Assembly (NCBI GenBank): GCA_041488095.1
Contig: JBGPOP010000012.1
Span: 1 to 64,000, forward strand
Direction of reading: 5' to 3'
From: DASYPQ01 sp041488095
Lineage (GTDB): Bacteria > Planctomycetota > UBA1135 > GCA-002686595
DNA length: 64,000 bases
The notes beneath the pieces are model-generated. The model was not told where the DNA came from. It ran no database searches and saw nothing but the letters and a program-made list of their open reading frames with translations. Made by a program: the position numbers and the translations under genes. Position 1 is the first letter of the stretch; each line of letters starts with the position of its first letter. Positions 51,498 through 60,429 of the stretch are shown piece by piece.

Positions 51498-51635
51498 GGA
51501 GAGCACCTCAGCGGGCCGACCCATTCCCAAGCCAGGGAGTCGCAGGGGAAGCCCACTTTTTCGTGCGCACCCGATGACCGGGGAAGAAACTAGGCACGAT
51601 TCCGTCCACCCGCTTCCCCGATTGGATCACCCCAG

Positions 51636-52427
51636 ATGAGGCCTGCCATGCTCGCTTTCCTGCTCGTGTCTCCCCTGGCCGCCGCCGGATGTCTCTCGAC
51701 TCCACTCCAGAAGTCGCCTGAGCACGACAAGGCTCCCACGTCGGTCTCCGATCCGTTCCCGATGCCGAGCGCCGGGATCTCGATCACGATCGCGCCCCGC
51801 GAGGAGATGAAGCTCGACAAGCTCCTGGACGAGTTCGCGAGGGTCACCGGGCAGAACCTTCTCATCACGAGGGAGACCAGGGCGGTGGTGCAGTCGACCC
51901 CGACTGGCCTGTTCAAGACCGTCGAGGTCCCACCGCAGGAGGTCTACCCGTTCGTCGAGAGCATCCTCGTCCAGAACGACTTCGCGCTCTTCGTGCTGAG
52001 CGACCGCGAACCGCGGATGCTCGCCGTCTGGTCTCTCACGCAAGGGCAGAGTCGCGCTTCCCCGCGCAATTCGGCCGTCTACGTTCCTGTCAAGGACATC
52101 GCCTCCTACGCCCGCCACCCGGCGATCCTGGTCACGACGATGATCGACCTCCCCAACACGGACGTGCGCACGCTGTCGAACTCGATGAGGACGATGTTCA
52201 CCGATGCGAACACCCAGCAGATCATCCCGGTCGGCAACAGCAACTCGCTGATCATCACCGGATTCGGGTCCTCGGTGGCGAACCTGGTCGCGATGCTCCG
52301 CGATTGCGACGAGATGGCGCGCCGGGACGCGGCGGAGGTGGAGAAGCAGCGGCGCGCGACCGAAGGGCAGCGCACGACCCCTGCGCCCACGACTCAACCG
52401 GCTGCGAAGGAAGAGAAACCCAAGTGA
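51636..52427 (+). CDS. Lipoprotein with secretin N-domain-like repeats
   Basis: This 263-residue protein begins MRPAMLAFLLVSPLAAAGC (lipobox Cys19). The mature part has two segments like the N0/N1 domains of secretins: KLDKLLDEFARVTGQNLLIT with VYPFVESILVQNDFALFVLS, and DVRTLSNSMRTMFTDANTQQ with NSLIITGFGSSVANLVAMLRDCDE. The C-terminus is charged and Pro/Thr-rich. It lacks the secretin pore domain. Such short forms occur in planctomycetes as possible pilotin-like or accessory parts of type II secretion/pilus systems. It is monocistronic, ending at a strong terminator. Confidence 0.78.
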   Translation: MRPAMLAFLLVSPLAAAGCLSTPLQKSPEHDKAPTSVSDPFPMPSAGISITIAPREEMKLDKLLDEFARVTGQNLLITRETRAVVQSTPTGLFKTVEVPPQEVYPFVESILVQNDFALFVLSDREPRMLAVWSLTQGQSRASPRNSAVYVPVKDIASYARHPAILVTTMIDLPNTDVRTLSNSMRTMFTDANTQQIIPVGNSNSLIITGFGSSVANLVAMLRDCDEMARRDAAEVEKQRRATEGQRTTPAPTTQPAAKEEKPK

Positions 52428-52470
52428 CCCACCTCTGACCGCATCGACGGCGTCCGACGGACGTCGGTTT

Positions 52471-52515
52471 GGGGCGCGGCTTCGCCTGGGGGGGAGGAGC
52501 CGCGCCCCTCTTTTC
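52471..52515 (+). terminator. Rho-independent terminator
   Basis: GGGGCGCGGCT (52471-52481) and AGCCGCGCCCC (52498-52508) form an 11-bp perfect stem, followed by TCTTTTCC. It lies 43 bases after the secretin-like gene stop and separates it from mazG. Confidence 0.85.
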
Positions 52516-52560
52516 CGCGCCGAGCTTCCGCCGCGCGCCCGCAGGTCGCATCCTCTGGGC

Positions 52561-53433
52561 ATGGAGCACTCCGCCCCGACCCCTCCGCGCCCGCCCGCAC
52601 CCGTCGATGCGAAGGACCCGCGCGTCCTCGCCTTCGCACGTCTCCTCGGCGTCGTCGACCGCCTGCGCGATCCCGATGGCTGCCCGTGGGACCGGAAGCA
52701 GACGATGAAGAGCATGGCGCCCTACCTCGTCGAGGAGGCGCACGAAGCCCTCGAGGCGATCGAGCGCGGCGATGACGAGGATTCTGCCGAGGAGGCCGGC
52801 GATGTCCTGATGGTCCTCGCGCTGATCTGCCGGATCGCCGAGCAGGAGGGTCGCTTCGACCTCGCACGCGCGGCGACGGCCGTCTCCGACAAGCTCGTGC
52901 GCCGGCATCCCCACGTCTTCGGCGAGATCCGCGCCGGCTCGCCCGAGGAGGCGCTGTTGAGCTGGGAGGCGGTCAAGCTGAGCGAGCGTGCCGACCAGGC
53001 CAGGAACGACAGCGCGCTGGCCGGTGTGCCGGTCTCGCTGCCGGCCCTGCAGCGCGCCGGCAGGATCTGGAGCAAGGCCGTCTCGGCGGGATTCCGCTGG
53101 ACCAGCGTCGCCGGTGCCGTGGAAAAGCTGGCCGAGGAGCAGGCCGAGCTCTTCTCGGAGCTCGAGGAGAGCGGCCTCTCGATCGACGCGAAGGCCCCGG
53201 CGGCCCCGGACCAGCGCGCGCGCGTCGAGCACGAGCTCGGCGACGTCCTGCTCGCGGCCGCATTCCTCGCCGGCTGGCTCGACCTCGAGCCCGAGACGGT
53301 CCTCCGCGGGGCGCTGCGGCGCTTCGAGTCGCGCTTCCACGCCATGGAGAAGAACCTCGGGGGTGCGATGCGCGAGCGCTCGATCGCCGAGCTGACCGCC
53401 GCGTGGAGCCGGGCCAAGGCCCTGGAAGGCTGA
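52561..53433 (+). CDS. mazG: Nucleoside triphosphate pyrophosphohydrolase MazG
   Basis: This 290-residue protein has two MazG-type helical domains. The first shows LRDPDGCPWDRKQTMKSM, EEAHEALEAIERGD and EEAGDVLMVLALI (the ExxE...ExxD metal site). The second has EEQAELFSELEES and HELGDVLLAAAFLAG. MazG hydrolyses (d)NTPs, cleansing the pool of aberrant nucleotides and, in E. coli, modulating ppGpp. The first domain is complete and should be active. It precedes the ABC exporter genes by 10 bases and may be cotranscribed. Confidence 0.93.
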   Translation: MEHSAPTPPRPPAPVDAKDPRVLAFARLLGVVDRLRDPDGCPWDRKQTMKSMAPYLVEEAHEALEAIERGDDEDSAEEAGDVLMVLALICRIAEQEGRFDLARAATAVSDKLVRRHPHVFGEIRAGSPEEALLSWEAVKLSERADQARNDSALAGVPVSLPALQRAGRIWSKAVSAGFRWTSVAGAVEKLAEEQAELFSELEESGLSIDAKAPAAPDQRARVEHELGDVLLAAAFLAGWLDLEPETVLRGALRRFESRFHAMEKNLGGAMRERSIAELTAAWSRAKALEG

Positions 53434-53443
53434 GCGCGGGACC

Positions 53444-54199
53444 ATGGATCGAGACAGCGGCCCCATCGTCCGAGCGCTCGATCTCTACCGTTTCTACGAG
53501 GCCGACGGGGCGAAGATCGCCGTGCTCCGCGGCGTCAGCCTCGAGGTCGCTCCGGCCGAGTTCGTGTGCGTCATGGGTCCTTCCGGCTCGGGCAAGACCA
53601 CGCTCTTGCACCTTCTCTCGGGGCTCGACCGTCCCTCCGCGGGCAGGGTCGAGCTCGGCGGCCACGACCTCGATTCCCTGTCGGAGGCGGCGCGTACGCT
53701 GAAGCGCAGGACCACGGTCGGCTACGTCTTCCAGTTCTTCAATCTGCTGCCGAACCTGACCGTGATCGAGAACGTCGGCCTGCCGCTCGCGATCGCGGGC
53801 CGCCATCCCGAGTCGGAGACCGCGCGCCTCGAGGCGATCCTCGAGCGCCTGGGCATCGCCGGCAAGCGCGGGAGCTTCCCGCACCAGCTCTCCGGCGGCG
53901 AGATGCAGCGCGTCTCGATCGCGCGCGCTCTCGCCGGGGGACAGCCGCTGCTCCTGGCCGACGAGCCGACCGGCAACCTCTCGCAGAAGGCCGGCGCCGA
54001 GGTCATGGGGATCCTGCGCCGCTGCGCCGACGAGGACCGCCGCGCCGTGCTGCTCGTGACCCACAACCCGCGCGACGCCGCCTTCGCCGACCGCGTGATG
54101 TTCCTCGTCGACGGCGAGCTGGCTCGCGATCCCGTCCTCCGCGGCCCCACGATCCCGGTCGAGGACGTCCACGCCGCGCTCGCGGCGCTCCGGATCTGA
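53444..54199 (+). CDS. ABC transporter ATPase, LolD/MacB type
   Basis: This 251-residue ATPase has Walker A GPSGSGKTT (45-53), Q-loop VFQFFNLLPNLTVIENV, signature LSGGEMQRVSIARAL, Walker B LLLADEPTGNLSQ and H-loop LLVTHNP. The EFVCVMGPSGSGKTTLLHLL and FNLLPNLTVIENV segments are typical of the LolD/MacB/FtsE group that works with FtsX-type permeases. The permease gene follows 9 bases downstream. Together they would drive mechanotransmission or lipoprotein/lipid extraction at the inner membrane. Confidence 0.93.
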   Translation: MDRDSGPIVRALDLYRFYEADGAKIAVLRGVSLEVAPAEFVCVMGPSGSGKTTLLHLLSGLDRPSAGRVELGGHDLDSLSEAARTLKRRTTVGYVFQFFNLLPNLTVIENVGLPLAIAGRHPESETARLEAILERLGIAGKRGSFPHQLSGGEMQRVSIARALAGGQPLLLADEPTGNLSQKAGAEVMGILRRCADEDRRAVLLVTHNPRDAAFADRVMFLVDGELARDPVLRGPTIPVEDVHAALAALRI

Positions 54200-54208
54200 G
54201 AGCATCGG

Positions 54209-56848
54209 ATGCGGCTCGTCGCGACGATCGCCGGGCGCAGCCTCGTCCGGAGGCGCGCGCGCACGCTCTTCTCGGCTCTCGGGATCGCGCTCGGGATCGC
54301 CATCTCGGTCGGCGTGTTCACGCTCGACCACAACACGGTGCTCGGGCTGTCGCTGCCCGGACTCTCCGACTGGAAGCCCGAGCTCGAGGTCCGCCCCGCG
54401 CCGGGGATGACCGACCCGCGCGACAACCTGGCCTCGACTCCCGGCGTCGCCGGCGTGTCGGCCTTCTTCCAGAACGACGTGGAGGTCCGACGGGCTCCCG
54501 GTGGCCGCGTCACGGGACCCTCCGCCCGCGTGGTCGAGAGCGAAGCCGAGCCGGCGCGCGCGCGGCTCTTCGCGCTCGAGTCCGGCTCGCTCGAGCGCCT
54601 GGGCGCTGCGCACGTGGACAGCGGCCGGTCGCTCGACCCCGCGGCGAAGGAGCGCGAGGTCCTGGTCGGTGAAGGACTGGTGCAGGAGCTCGCGCTGCGA
54701 CCCGGCGACGTGGTCCTGCTCGCGCGGCCCTCGACCTCCGCGAGCCCGGACTGCGTCGACGGCGTGCTGCGCAAGAGGGAGGGCGAGACCGGCGCGCCCG
54801 ACATCCCCTTGGTCCTGCCCTTCCGTGTGGTCGGGGTCCTTGCGCGCGAGAAGCTCGGACGCCGCTCGCAGGGGATGGTCGCGGTCGTCGACTACGCCTC
54901 GGGACGCGAGCTCTTCTCCGGGGCGCGCATCGACCCCTCCTTCTGGGTGCGGCAGGATCCCGCGGTCGACATCGAGCGCCTGCGCTCGAGCCTGGCAGCC
55001 AGCTTCTCCTACGAGCTGAACAAGAGCGTGCTCGTCGGCGCCGCGGCGGACGAGCGCGCCTTCAGGAACGGCGTGCGCATGGCGGGGCTGCTCGCTCTCG
55101 TTCTCGGCCTGTACGTGATCTTCCATACGCTGTCGATGGGCCTGGTCGAGCGCGTGCGCGAGGTCGCGACCCTCCACGCGCTGGGCTGCACGCGCGGGCA
55201 GGTCGCCCGGATCTTCCTCGCCGAGGCGGTCGTGATCTCGGCCCTGGCGGCGTTCCTCGGCGTCGCCGGCGGCCTCGCGCTCGCGCGCGTGCTCCTGCTC
55301 CTCGGCATCACGACGCTCGGCACCGGCCACCACATCCGGGTCTTCGACGTGCCCTGGGTCGCGGTACTCTCGCTCACGGGCCTCGGCGTCGGCGTCGCGC
55401 TGCTCGGATCGGTCTACCCGCTGATGCGCGCCCACAAGAGCAGCCCGGCCGCCGTGCTGCGCGGCGAGGAGGTGCTCGACCGGCGCGCTCTCTCGCGCGG
55501 CTTCCACGCCTTCGCGGCCGTCCTCCTGGCGGTGCTCCTGCCCGGCCTGTACTTCGTGATCGTCCCGGTGGTGGGGGAGGCGCAGCGCGTCCTCGTCGGC
55601 GCGATCCTCGCCGCGGTCGGGATCCTGGCGCTGCTCGTCGTGATCCCGATGATGATGCCCTCGGCCCTGGGCCTGATCTCGGGCGCGCTCGCGCGGCCGA
55701 TGCAGCGTTTGTCGCCGCTCTCCGGCCGTCTCGCCGCGCGCTCGATCCGCGAGGGCCGCGGGCGGATCGGCGTGTCGACCGCCGCGATCGCGCTCGTCGC
55801 CGCCGCGTTCACGGGCTTGAAGGGCATGACCGCGAGCCTGCGCGGGGAGATCGAGGTGTGGGCGCAGGACGCGCTGGTCGACAAGGTGTACCTCGGGGGC
55901 CTGCCGAACGTGCCGCTCGAGACCCTGCGCAAGCAGCTCGAGCGCTATCCGGGGGTCCTGGCGATCGAAGGCGGCAGCGCGCGCAGCTACGTGCCCTTCC
56001 TGCTGCTCGGGATGAGCACGAGCGAGCTCGCGCGCTTCGGTCCGTGCCGGGAGGATCCCGCGATCGCGCGCGCCCTCGACCAGGAGAACGGCGTGATCCT
56101 GTCCAGGCAGCTCGCGCGCCACCTCGCGTACTCGGTCGGGGACCGGGTGCACGTCGCCAACGCGAGCGGCTCGGTCCAGGACCTGAAGGTCGCCGCGATC
56201 TCGGATGCCTACGGCTACTTCCCGCACCCCGACGAGCGCCTGTACGGGGTGGTGAGCGACGGGTTCGTGAAGCGTGCGTTCTGCCTCGACGCCGGTGCGA
56301 TCGGCGAGTGCGCGGTCGTGCTCGAGAAGGGCGCGGACCCCGAGGTGGTGAGGACCGCCGTGCGGGAGCTGTGGCCGGACCTGAACCCGCTGCGCTTCGA
56401 GACCGGCCGCGGTCTCTTGCGCGAGCACCTCGAGGACATCGACCGCGACTTCCGGCTGTTCGACATCATCCTGGGGCTGACCGCGGCGCTGGCGGGGCTC
56501 GGGGTGTTGAACGGCCTCCTGCTCTCGTCCCTGGAGCGCACCAAGGAGCTCGGCGTCCTGCGCGCGCTCGGAGCAAGCCGCGGGCAGATCGCCGGGATGG
56601 TGCTCTTCGAGTCGACGGTGGTCGGCCTGCTCGGCGGGATCCTCGGGACGGCGCTCGGCGCGGCGCTCACGCCGGTGATCGTCCGCGCGCTCGAGGGGCT
56701 TTCGGGCCTCGATCTGCCCGAGCGCAGCGCGGGCGCGTGGCTCTTCCTGTGCCCCGCCGGCGCGCTCTTGCTCGCCCTGTGCGCCTCGCTCTACCCGATC
56801 CGGCGGATGAACCGCACGAGCGCCGTCTCCGCGGTGAGGACGGGGTGA
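54209..56848 (+). CDS. FtsX-like ABC transporter permease
   Basis: This 879-residue protein has an N-terminal helix (LFSALGIALGIAISVGVFTL), a large periplasmic domain, three clustered helices (about residues 285-410), a second periplasmic domain introduced by RLAARSIREGRGRIGVSTAA, and final helices (LTAALAGLGVLNGLLLSS, STVVGLLGGILGTALGAAL, WLFLCPAGALLLALCASLY). It has the two FtsX domains of large LolCE/MacB-like exporters. ELGVLRALGASRGQIAGMV and LHALGCTRGQVARIF are the coupling helices. Its ATPase is encoded just upstream. Confidence 0.9.
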   Translation: MRLVATIAGRSLVRRRARTLFSALGIALGIAISVGVFTLDHNTVLGLSLPGLSDWKPELEVRPAPGMTDPRDNLASTPGVAGVSAFFQNDVEVRRAPGGRVTGPSARVVESEAEPARARLFALESGSLERLGAAHVDSGRSLDPAAKEREVLVGEGLVQELALRPGDVVLLARPSTSASPDCVDGVLRKREGETGAPDIPLVLPFRVVGVLAREKLGRRSQGMVAVVDYASGRELFSGARIDPSFWVRQDPAVDIERLRSSLAASFSYELNKSVLVGAAADERAFRNGVRMAGLLALVLGLYVIFHTLSMGLVERVREVATLHALGCTRGQVARIFLAEAVVISALAAFLGVAGGLALARVLLLLGITTLGTGHHIRVFDVPWVAVLSLTGLGVGVALLGSVYPLMRAHKSSPAAVLRGEEVLDRRALSRGFHAFAAVLLAVLLPGLYFVIVPVVGEAQRVLVGAILAAVGILALLVVIPMMMPSALGLISGALARPMQRLSPLSGRLAARSIREGRGRIGVSTAAIALVAAAFTGLKGMTASLRGEIEVWAQDALVDKVYLGGLPNVPLETLRKQLERYPGVLAIEGGSARSYVPFLLLGMSTSELARFGPCREDPAIARALDQENGVILSRQLARHLAYSVGDRVHVANASGSVQDLKVAAISDAYGYFPHPDERLYGVVSDGFVKRAFCLDAGAIGECAVVLEKGADPEVVRTAVRELWPDLNPLRFETGRGLLREHLEDIDRDFRLFDIILGLTAALAGLGVLNGLLLSSLERTKELGVLRALGASRGQIAGMVLFESTVVGLLGGILGTALGAALTPVIVRALEGLSGLDLPERSAGAWLFLCPAGALLLALCASLYPIRRMNRTSAVSAVRTG

Positions 56849-56856
56849 AGTCGGTC

Positions 56857-56885
56857 TTGGCCGGCCAGGGCGGGCCCGGTATACT
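56857..56885 (+). promoter_or_regulatory. Sigma-70 promoter of tRNA-Asp
   Basis: TTGGCC (56857-56862), a 17-base spacer and TATACT (56880-56885) lie 15 bases before the tRNA 5' end. It is one of the clearest promoters in the window. Confidence 0.7.
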
Positions 56886-56900
56886 CCCGCCCCCTCGAGC

Positions 56901-56977
56901 GGGGACGTAGCTCAATTGGTTAGAGTACCGGCCTGTCACGCCGGTGGTTGCGGGTTCGAGCCCCGTCGTCCTCGCCA
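56901..56977 (+). tRNA. tRNA-Asp (GTC)
   Basis: It folds as a cloverleaf: acceptor GGGGACG with CGTCCTC (one G-U pair), D-loop containing AATTGGTTA, anticodon stem CCGGC/GCCGG around CTGTCAC with anticodon GTC, T-arm GTTCGAG and encoded CCA at 56975-56977. Confidence 0.95.
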
Positions 56978-57182
56978 ATCCTCGCGCCGGGGGTCGGTGA
57001 CCGTGAGCTGCCCGCAGTCGTCGCTCTCGACGGCCTGAAGGCGACGAAGCGGGAACACGACCAGCTGTTTCCACCGTCTGATACGATCGTTCCTGACTCG
57101 CCGTCCCACGGGGGATTTCCCCTCTCCCGGTGTGCGCCAGCTTCCGACCCCCTTCCCGAGCTCGTCTCCACCCCGTCCCTGC

Positions 57183-58397
57183 ATGGATCCCGAGCTGCCT
57201 CTTCCCACGCTCGTCGAAGATGAGCAGGGGTTCGGTCGCCTTCTCGCCGATCTCGAGCGCGCGAGCGAGATCGCCGTCGACACCGAGGGCGACTCCTTCT
57301 TCAGCTACCCGGAGAAGGTGTGTCTGGTCCAGATCACGGCGCTGGAGCACGACTGGCTCGTCGACCCGCTCTCCGGCTTCGATCTCTCGGGTCTGGGCCG
57401 CGTGCTCGCCGACCCGACCAAGCTCAAGATCTTCCACGACGGGGAGTACGACATCGGGAGCCTCAAGCGCGACCATCATTTCGAGTTCAGGAACCTCTTC
57501 GACACGCGCGTCGCCGCCGCGGCGCTCGGCGCGGAGAATCCCGGGCTCGCCTCGGTGCTCGAGGAGCACTTCCAGATCCGGCTCGACAAGTCGATGCAGC
57601 GGTCCGAGTGGAGCCGCCGGCCGCTCAGCGAGAGGCAGATCCGCTACGCGCAGCTCGACACGCACTATCTGGTGCCCCTGATGCGCGAGCAGAGAGCCGA
57701 GCTGGAGTCCCGCGGACGGTTGATGATCGTCGACGGGGAGTGCCGGCGGCTCGAGCGCCTGGAGCCGCCCGAGACGGCGTTCGATCCCGACGAATTCGTG
57801 CGCATCAAGGGTGCGCGCGACCTCGAGCCGCTCGAGCGCCAGACGCTGCGCGAGCTCTACATCCTCCGCGAGAGGCTGGCGCTCGAGCTGAAGCGCCCGC
57901 CGTTCAAGGTGATCGGCAACGAGGCTCTGTGCGCGATCGCCGAGGCGAGACCCAAGACGATCTACCAGCTGAGGCGCGTCAACGGGTTCTCGCAGGGCCA
58001 GGCGCGCAAGCTCGGACGGGAGGTGCTCGAGGCCGTGGCGAAGGCGGCCGAGATCGGCCCGCTGACGAAGCTCCCGCGGCTGCCGAATCGCGAGGGGACG
58101 AGCGGGTTCACGGACGAGGAGGTCGAGCTCCACGAGCGGCTCAAGCAGTGGCGCAAGACCGCCGCCGCGGGGATGGAGATGGATTCGGCCTACCTCGTCA
58201 ACCGCCACGTCCTGCTGCGCATCACCCGGACGCGGCCGAAGAGCGCGGCCGCGCTCGGGAAGATCGAGGGCATCGAGGGTTGGCAGATCGAGAAGCTGGG
58301 CGAGGAGATCCTGGCCGTTTTGCGCCAGTTCGAAAGGGATCTGGGCGAGGGTCGGGTCCAGTTCAGGCGCAGGCGCGGCTCGCAGCGCGCGGAGTGA
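57183..58397 (+). CDS. rnd: Ribonuclease D
   Basis: This 404-residue DEDDy exonuclease starts at MDPELPLPTLVEDEQGF. Motifs are EIAVDTEGDSFF (Asp, Glu), KIFHDGEYDIGSLKRDH (Asp) and QIRYAQLDTHYLVPLM (Tyr, Asp). Two HRDC-like helical domains follow (VIGNEALCAIAEARPKTIYQL and HVLLRITRTRPKSAAALG). It trims tRNA and other structured RNA 3' ends; its place between two tRNA genes fits that role. The chosen ATG sits just before the conserved N-terminus. An upstream ATG at 57132 would add a Pro/Ser-rich leader. Confidence 0.93.
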   Translation: MDPELPLPTLVEDEQGFGRLLADLERASEIAVDTEGDSFFSYPEKVCLVQITALEHDWLVDPLSGFDLSGLGRVLADPTKLKIFHDGEYDIGSLKRDHHFEFRNLFDTRVAAAALGAENPGLASVLEEHFQIRLDKSMQRSEWSRRPLSERQIRYAQLDTHYLVPLMREQRAELESRGRLMIVDGECRRLERLEPPETAFDPDEFVRIKGARDLEPLERQTLRELYILRERLALELKRPPFKVIGNEALCAIAEARPKTIYQLRRVNGFSQGQARKLGREVLEAVAKAAEIGPLTKLPRLPNREGTSGFTDEEVELHERLKQWRKTAAAGMEMDSAYLVNRHVLLRITRTRPKSAAALGKIEGIEGWQIEKLGEEILAVLRQFERDLGEGRVQFRRRRGSQRAE

Positions 58398-58412
58398 GGG
58401 TGGCGGTGGGGT

Positions 58413-58488
58413 TGGTGGAGACGAAGGGGCTCGAACCCTCGACCTTCGCATTGCGAACGCGACGCTCTACCAGCTGAGCTACGTCCCC
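58413..58488 (-). tRNA. tRNA-Ala (CGC)
   Basis: It reads on the minus strand GGGGACG...CGTCTCC with encoded ACCA end. The anticodon loop TTCGCAA gives anticodon CGC. The G3-U70 pair, the identity element of alanine tRNAs, is present, supporting the assignment. Confidence 0.95.
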
Positions 58489-58732
58489 ACGAGGGCGGGG
58501 ATTCTAGTCCTGTCGTCTCGCGCGGGGAAGGGCCGCGAGGAATACCGGACGCCGTCCGGCCTCCTTCGAGCCTCCGCCATGGTTAATCCGCGGGGCGCAC
58601 TGCAACGCAGAACAGGTTTTCCGGACGGACAAGGCGATCGCGAGGAGCGTCGCGCGGGCCTGCGGGGCTGGGTGAGCGCCGTCGAGTCTGCAGGATGGAG
58701 TTGCAGAGTCGACAGCGCATTCACCGCATGCG

Positions 58733-60157
58733 TCAGGGCAGTTCGTAGGCCCCCATGTCGAGGTAGGTGCACGAGCTGCACGAGGACGAACCGACACCGG
58801 TATCTGTGATCGAGGTCTGATCGACCAGTCGGGTCTGGCTGCCGATGTCCAAAGGGATGATCTCGGTGAGGTTGCCGTCGCCATCCACGTCCAGATCATC
58901 GGCCGGGAGCCTGCTGTAGTCGGCAGCATCGAGGCATGGTGACGGCGTGGGGCTCAGGAGGAGAGTCAGCATGCCCGTCTGGTGTTTGGCGAACAGGGGA
59001 TCGGCGTTCTTGTTGTTGCTACCGGTCCCGGTCCAGCCGCCCTCGACGTCCGAGTAGTTGACCGTCGCAGGCCCGGCGATGGGCAAGTAGTTTCCCGTCC
59101 CGTCCGAGCCATTCCAAAAGAAGATCGAGTTGTAGATCGTCGCCTGTGAGTTCGTGCTGATGGTCATCGCCATGCCGTTCGGGTAGTAGCTGGAGGAGTT
59201 GTCAGAAAAGGTGCAGTTCACGAGCTGCGCGTTGCCTCCAGCGTCGCCTCCGATCTCCGCAAGGTAGAGCCCAGCACCGAGTCCCGGAGTATAGGTGGCT
59301 ACGTTCTCCCAGAACACGCAGTTCGTGAAGTCGAGGCGATTGCTGGATCCCATCCTCGTCAGATACGCGCCGCCGCCATCCGGAAGCCCGAGGTTCTCGA
59401 GGAACTTGGTGTTCACGACCTCGCCTCTCAAGTCATCGCCGTAGATTCCTCCCCCCTCGGTGGCCCGGTTGCCGCTGAACTCGCTGTTCTTGATGTGGAG
59501 GGTGTAGCCAACGGTGGGGTAGAGCCCACCACTGGCGCTGGTGAAGTAGAGACCACCTCCGTAGTGCGTCCCGAATGGGTTGAAGCGGTTCGTCCGCACG
59601 AAGCAGTTGGCCAGGTCGAGATCGGTGATGCTCGACGAGATCCCTGCGCCGTTCACTCCTGTGCCGCTGGCATAGCCGTTCTGGATCAGGAAGCCATCGA
59701 TCACGACACCCGGGGTGCCTGAGACTCCTGCGACGCCCGAGATGCTCACGACGTGGGCGGCGTTGGTCGACGGGGGATTGGTCCCGATGTTGCCGTCCAG
59801 GATGGTCTGGACGAACGAGCCGAGGCGACCCTGGACAGAAGTTTCGCTGCCCTTGAAGCCGCCGTAGAGCGCGAGCGGCTTGTTGATGTAGAAGCCGGTC
59901 GAGCCGGTGGACGGGAAATAGGAGCCCTGAGCGACCCAGATCTCATCGCTGTGACCCTGGGCGTCGCGGGTCGTCGAAGCGTGCGCGATGGCCTCGTCGA
60001 CCGTTACGAACGCGTTCGTCCAGCTGAGGCCGTTTCCCGACGTCCCGTTGCTTGCCTTCACGTACCAGATGGTGTTCGCGCGAACCGGACACAAGGCCGA
60101 GAACGCGAGCACCGCGGTGAGCGTGAGGAGACGGAAAGCAAAATGACGCGATTTCAT
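58733..60157 (-). CDS. Exported right-handed parallel beta-helix protein
   Basis: This 474-residue protein starts at MKSRHFAFRLLTLTAVLAF, with signal peptide cleavage near CPVRAN. WYVKASNGTSGNGLSWTNAF and EAIAHASTTRDAQG form the typical N-cap of Chlamydia-type/pectate-lyase-like polymorphic repeat proteins. Repeating GGGLYF, GGGIYG and GGGAYL turns and N-x-F-x-x-N strands (SEFSGNRATEGGG, CVFWENVAT, CTFSDNSSS) indicate a beta-helix. A DxDxDG loop (DDLDVDGDGNLTE) and CSSCTYLDMGAYEL end it. It is probably a surface adhesin or polysaccharide-binding protein. The gene is divergent from the propeller gene. Confidence 0.85.
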   Translation of the reverse strand: MKSRHFAFRLLTLTAVLAFSALCPVRANTIWYVKASNGTSGNGLSWTNAFVTVDEAIAHASTTRDAQGHSDEIWVAQGSYFPSTGSTGFYINKPLALYGGFKGSETSVQGRLGSFVQTILDGNIGTNPPSTNAAHVVSISGVAGVSGTPGVVIDGFLIQNGYASGTGVNGAGISSSITDLDLANCFVRTNRFNPFGTHYGGGLYFTSASGGLYPTVGYTLHIKNSEFSGNRATEGGGIYGDDLRGEVVNTKFLENLGLPDGGGAYLTRMGSSNRLDFTNCVFWENVATYTPGLGAGLYLAEIGGDAGGNAQLVNCTFSDNSSSYYPNGMAMTISTNSQATIYNSIFFWNGSDGTGNYLPIAGPATVNYSDVEGGWTGTGSNNKNADPLFAKHQTGMLTLLLSPTPSPCLDAADYSRLPADDLDVDGDGNLTEIIPLDIGSQTRLVDQTSITDTGVGSSSCSSCTYLDMGAYELP

Positions 60158-60386
60158 TGCAATTCCTTCTTGGGTTGCCTTCCCTGCGGCCCTCATCCGC
60201 GGAGGGAAGGTCTTGTTGCCGTCGCCCCCTAGCCTTTGCCGCGCGCCCGACCAACAGGAGAAACGCGAGGTGCGCCCTTCCTTCGTCCCTCCGACCGCGG
60301 AACCATCGAGCCGCCAAGGGGATGCTGCGGTGTCCCGGATCCGGGTCCGTGCCAAGTCAATCGAAACCGAGGGGAGCGGTCTCGGG

Positions 60387-60392
60387 TATGAT
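60387..60392 (+). promoter_or_regulatory. Possible -10 element of the second propeller gene
   Basis: TATGAT lies 37 bases before the ATG at 60430 in the divergent intergenic region. No clear -35 is seen. Confidence 0.3.
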
Positions 60393-60429
60393 GGGTTTGA
60401 TCGAGGTTCGAGTTCTCCAGAGGGCAGCG

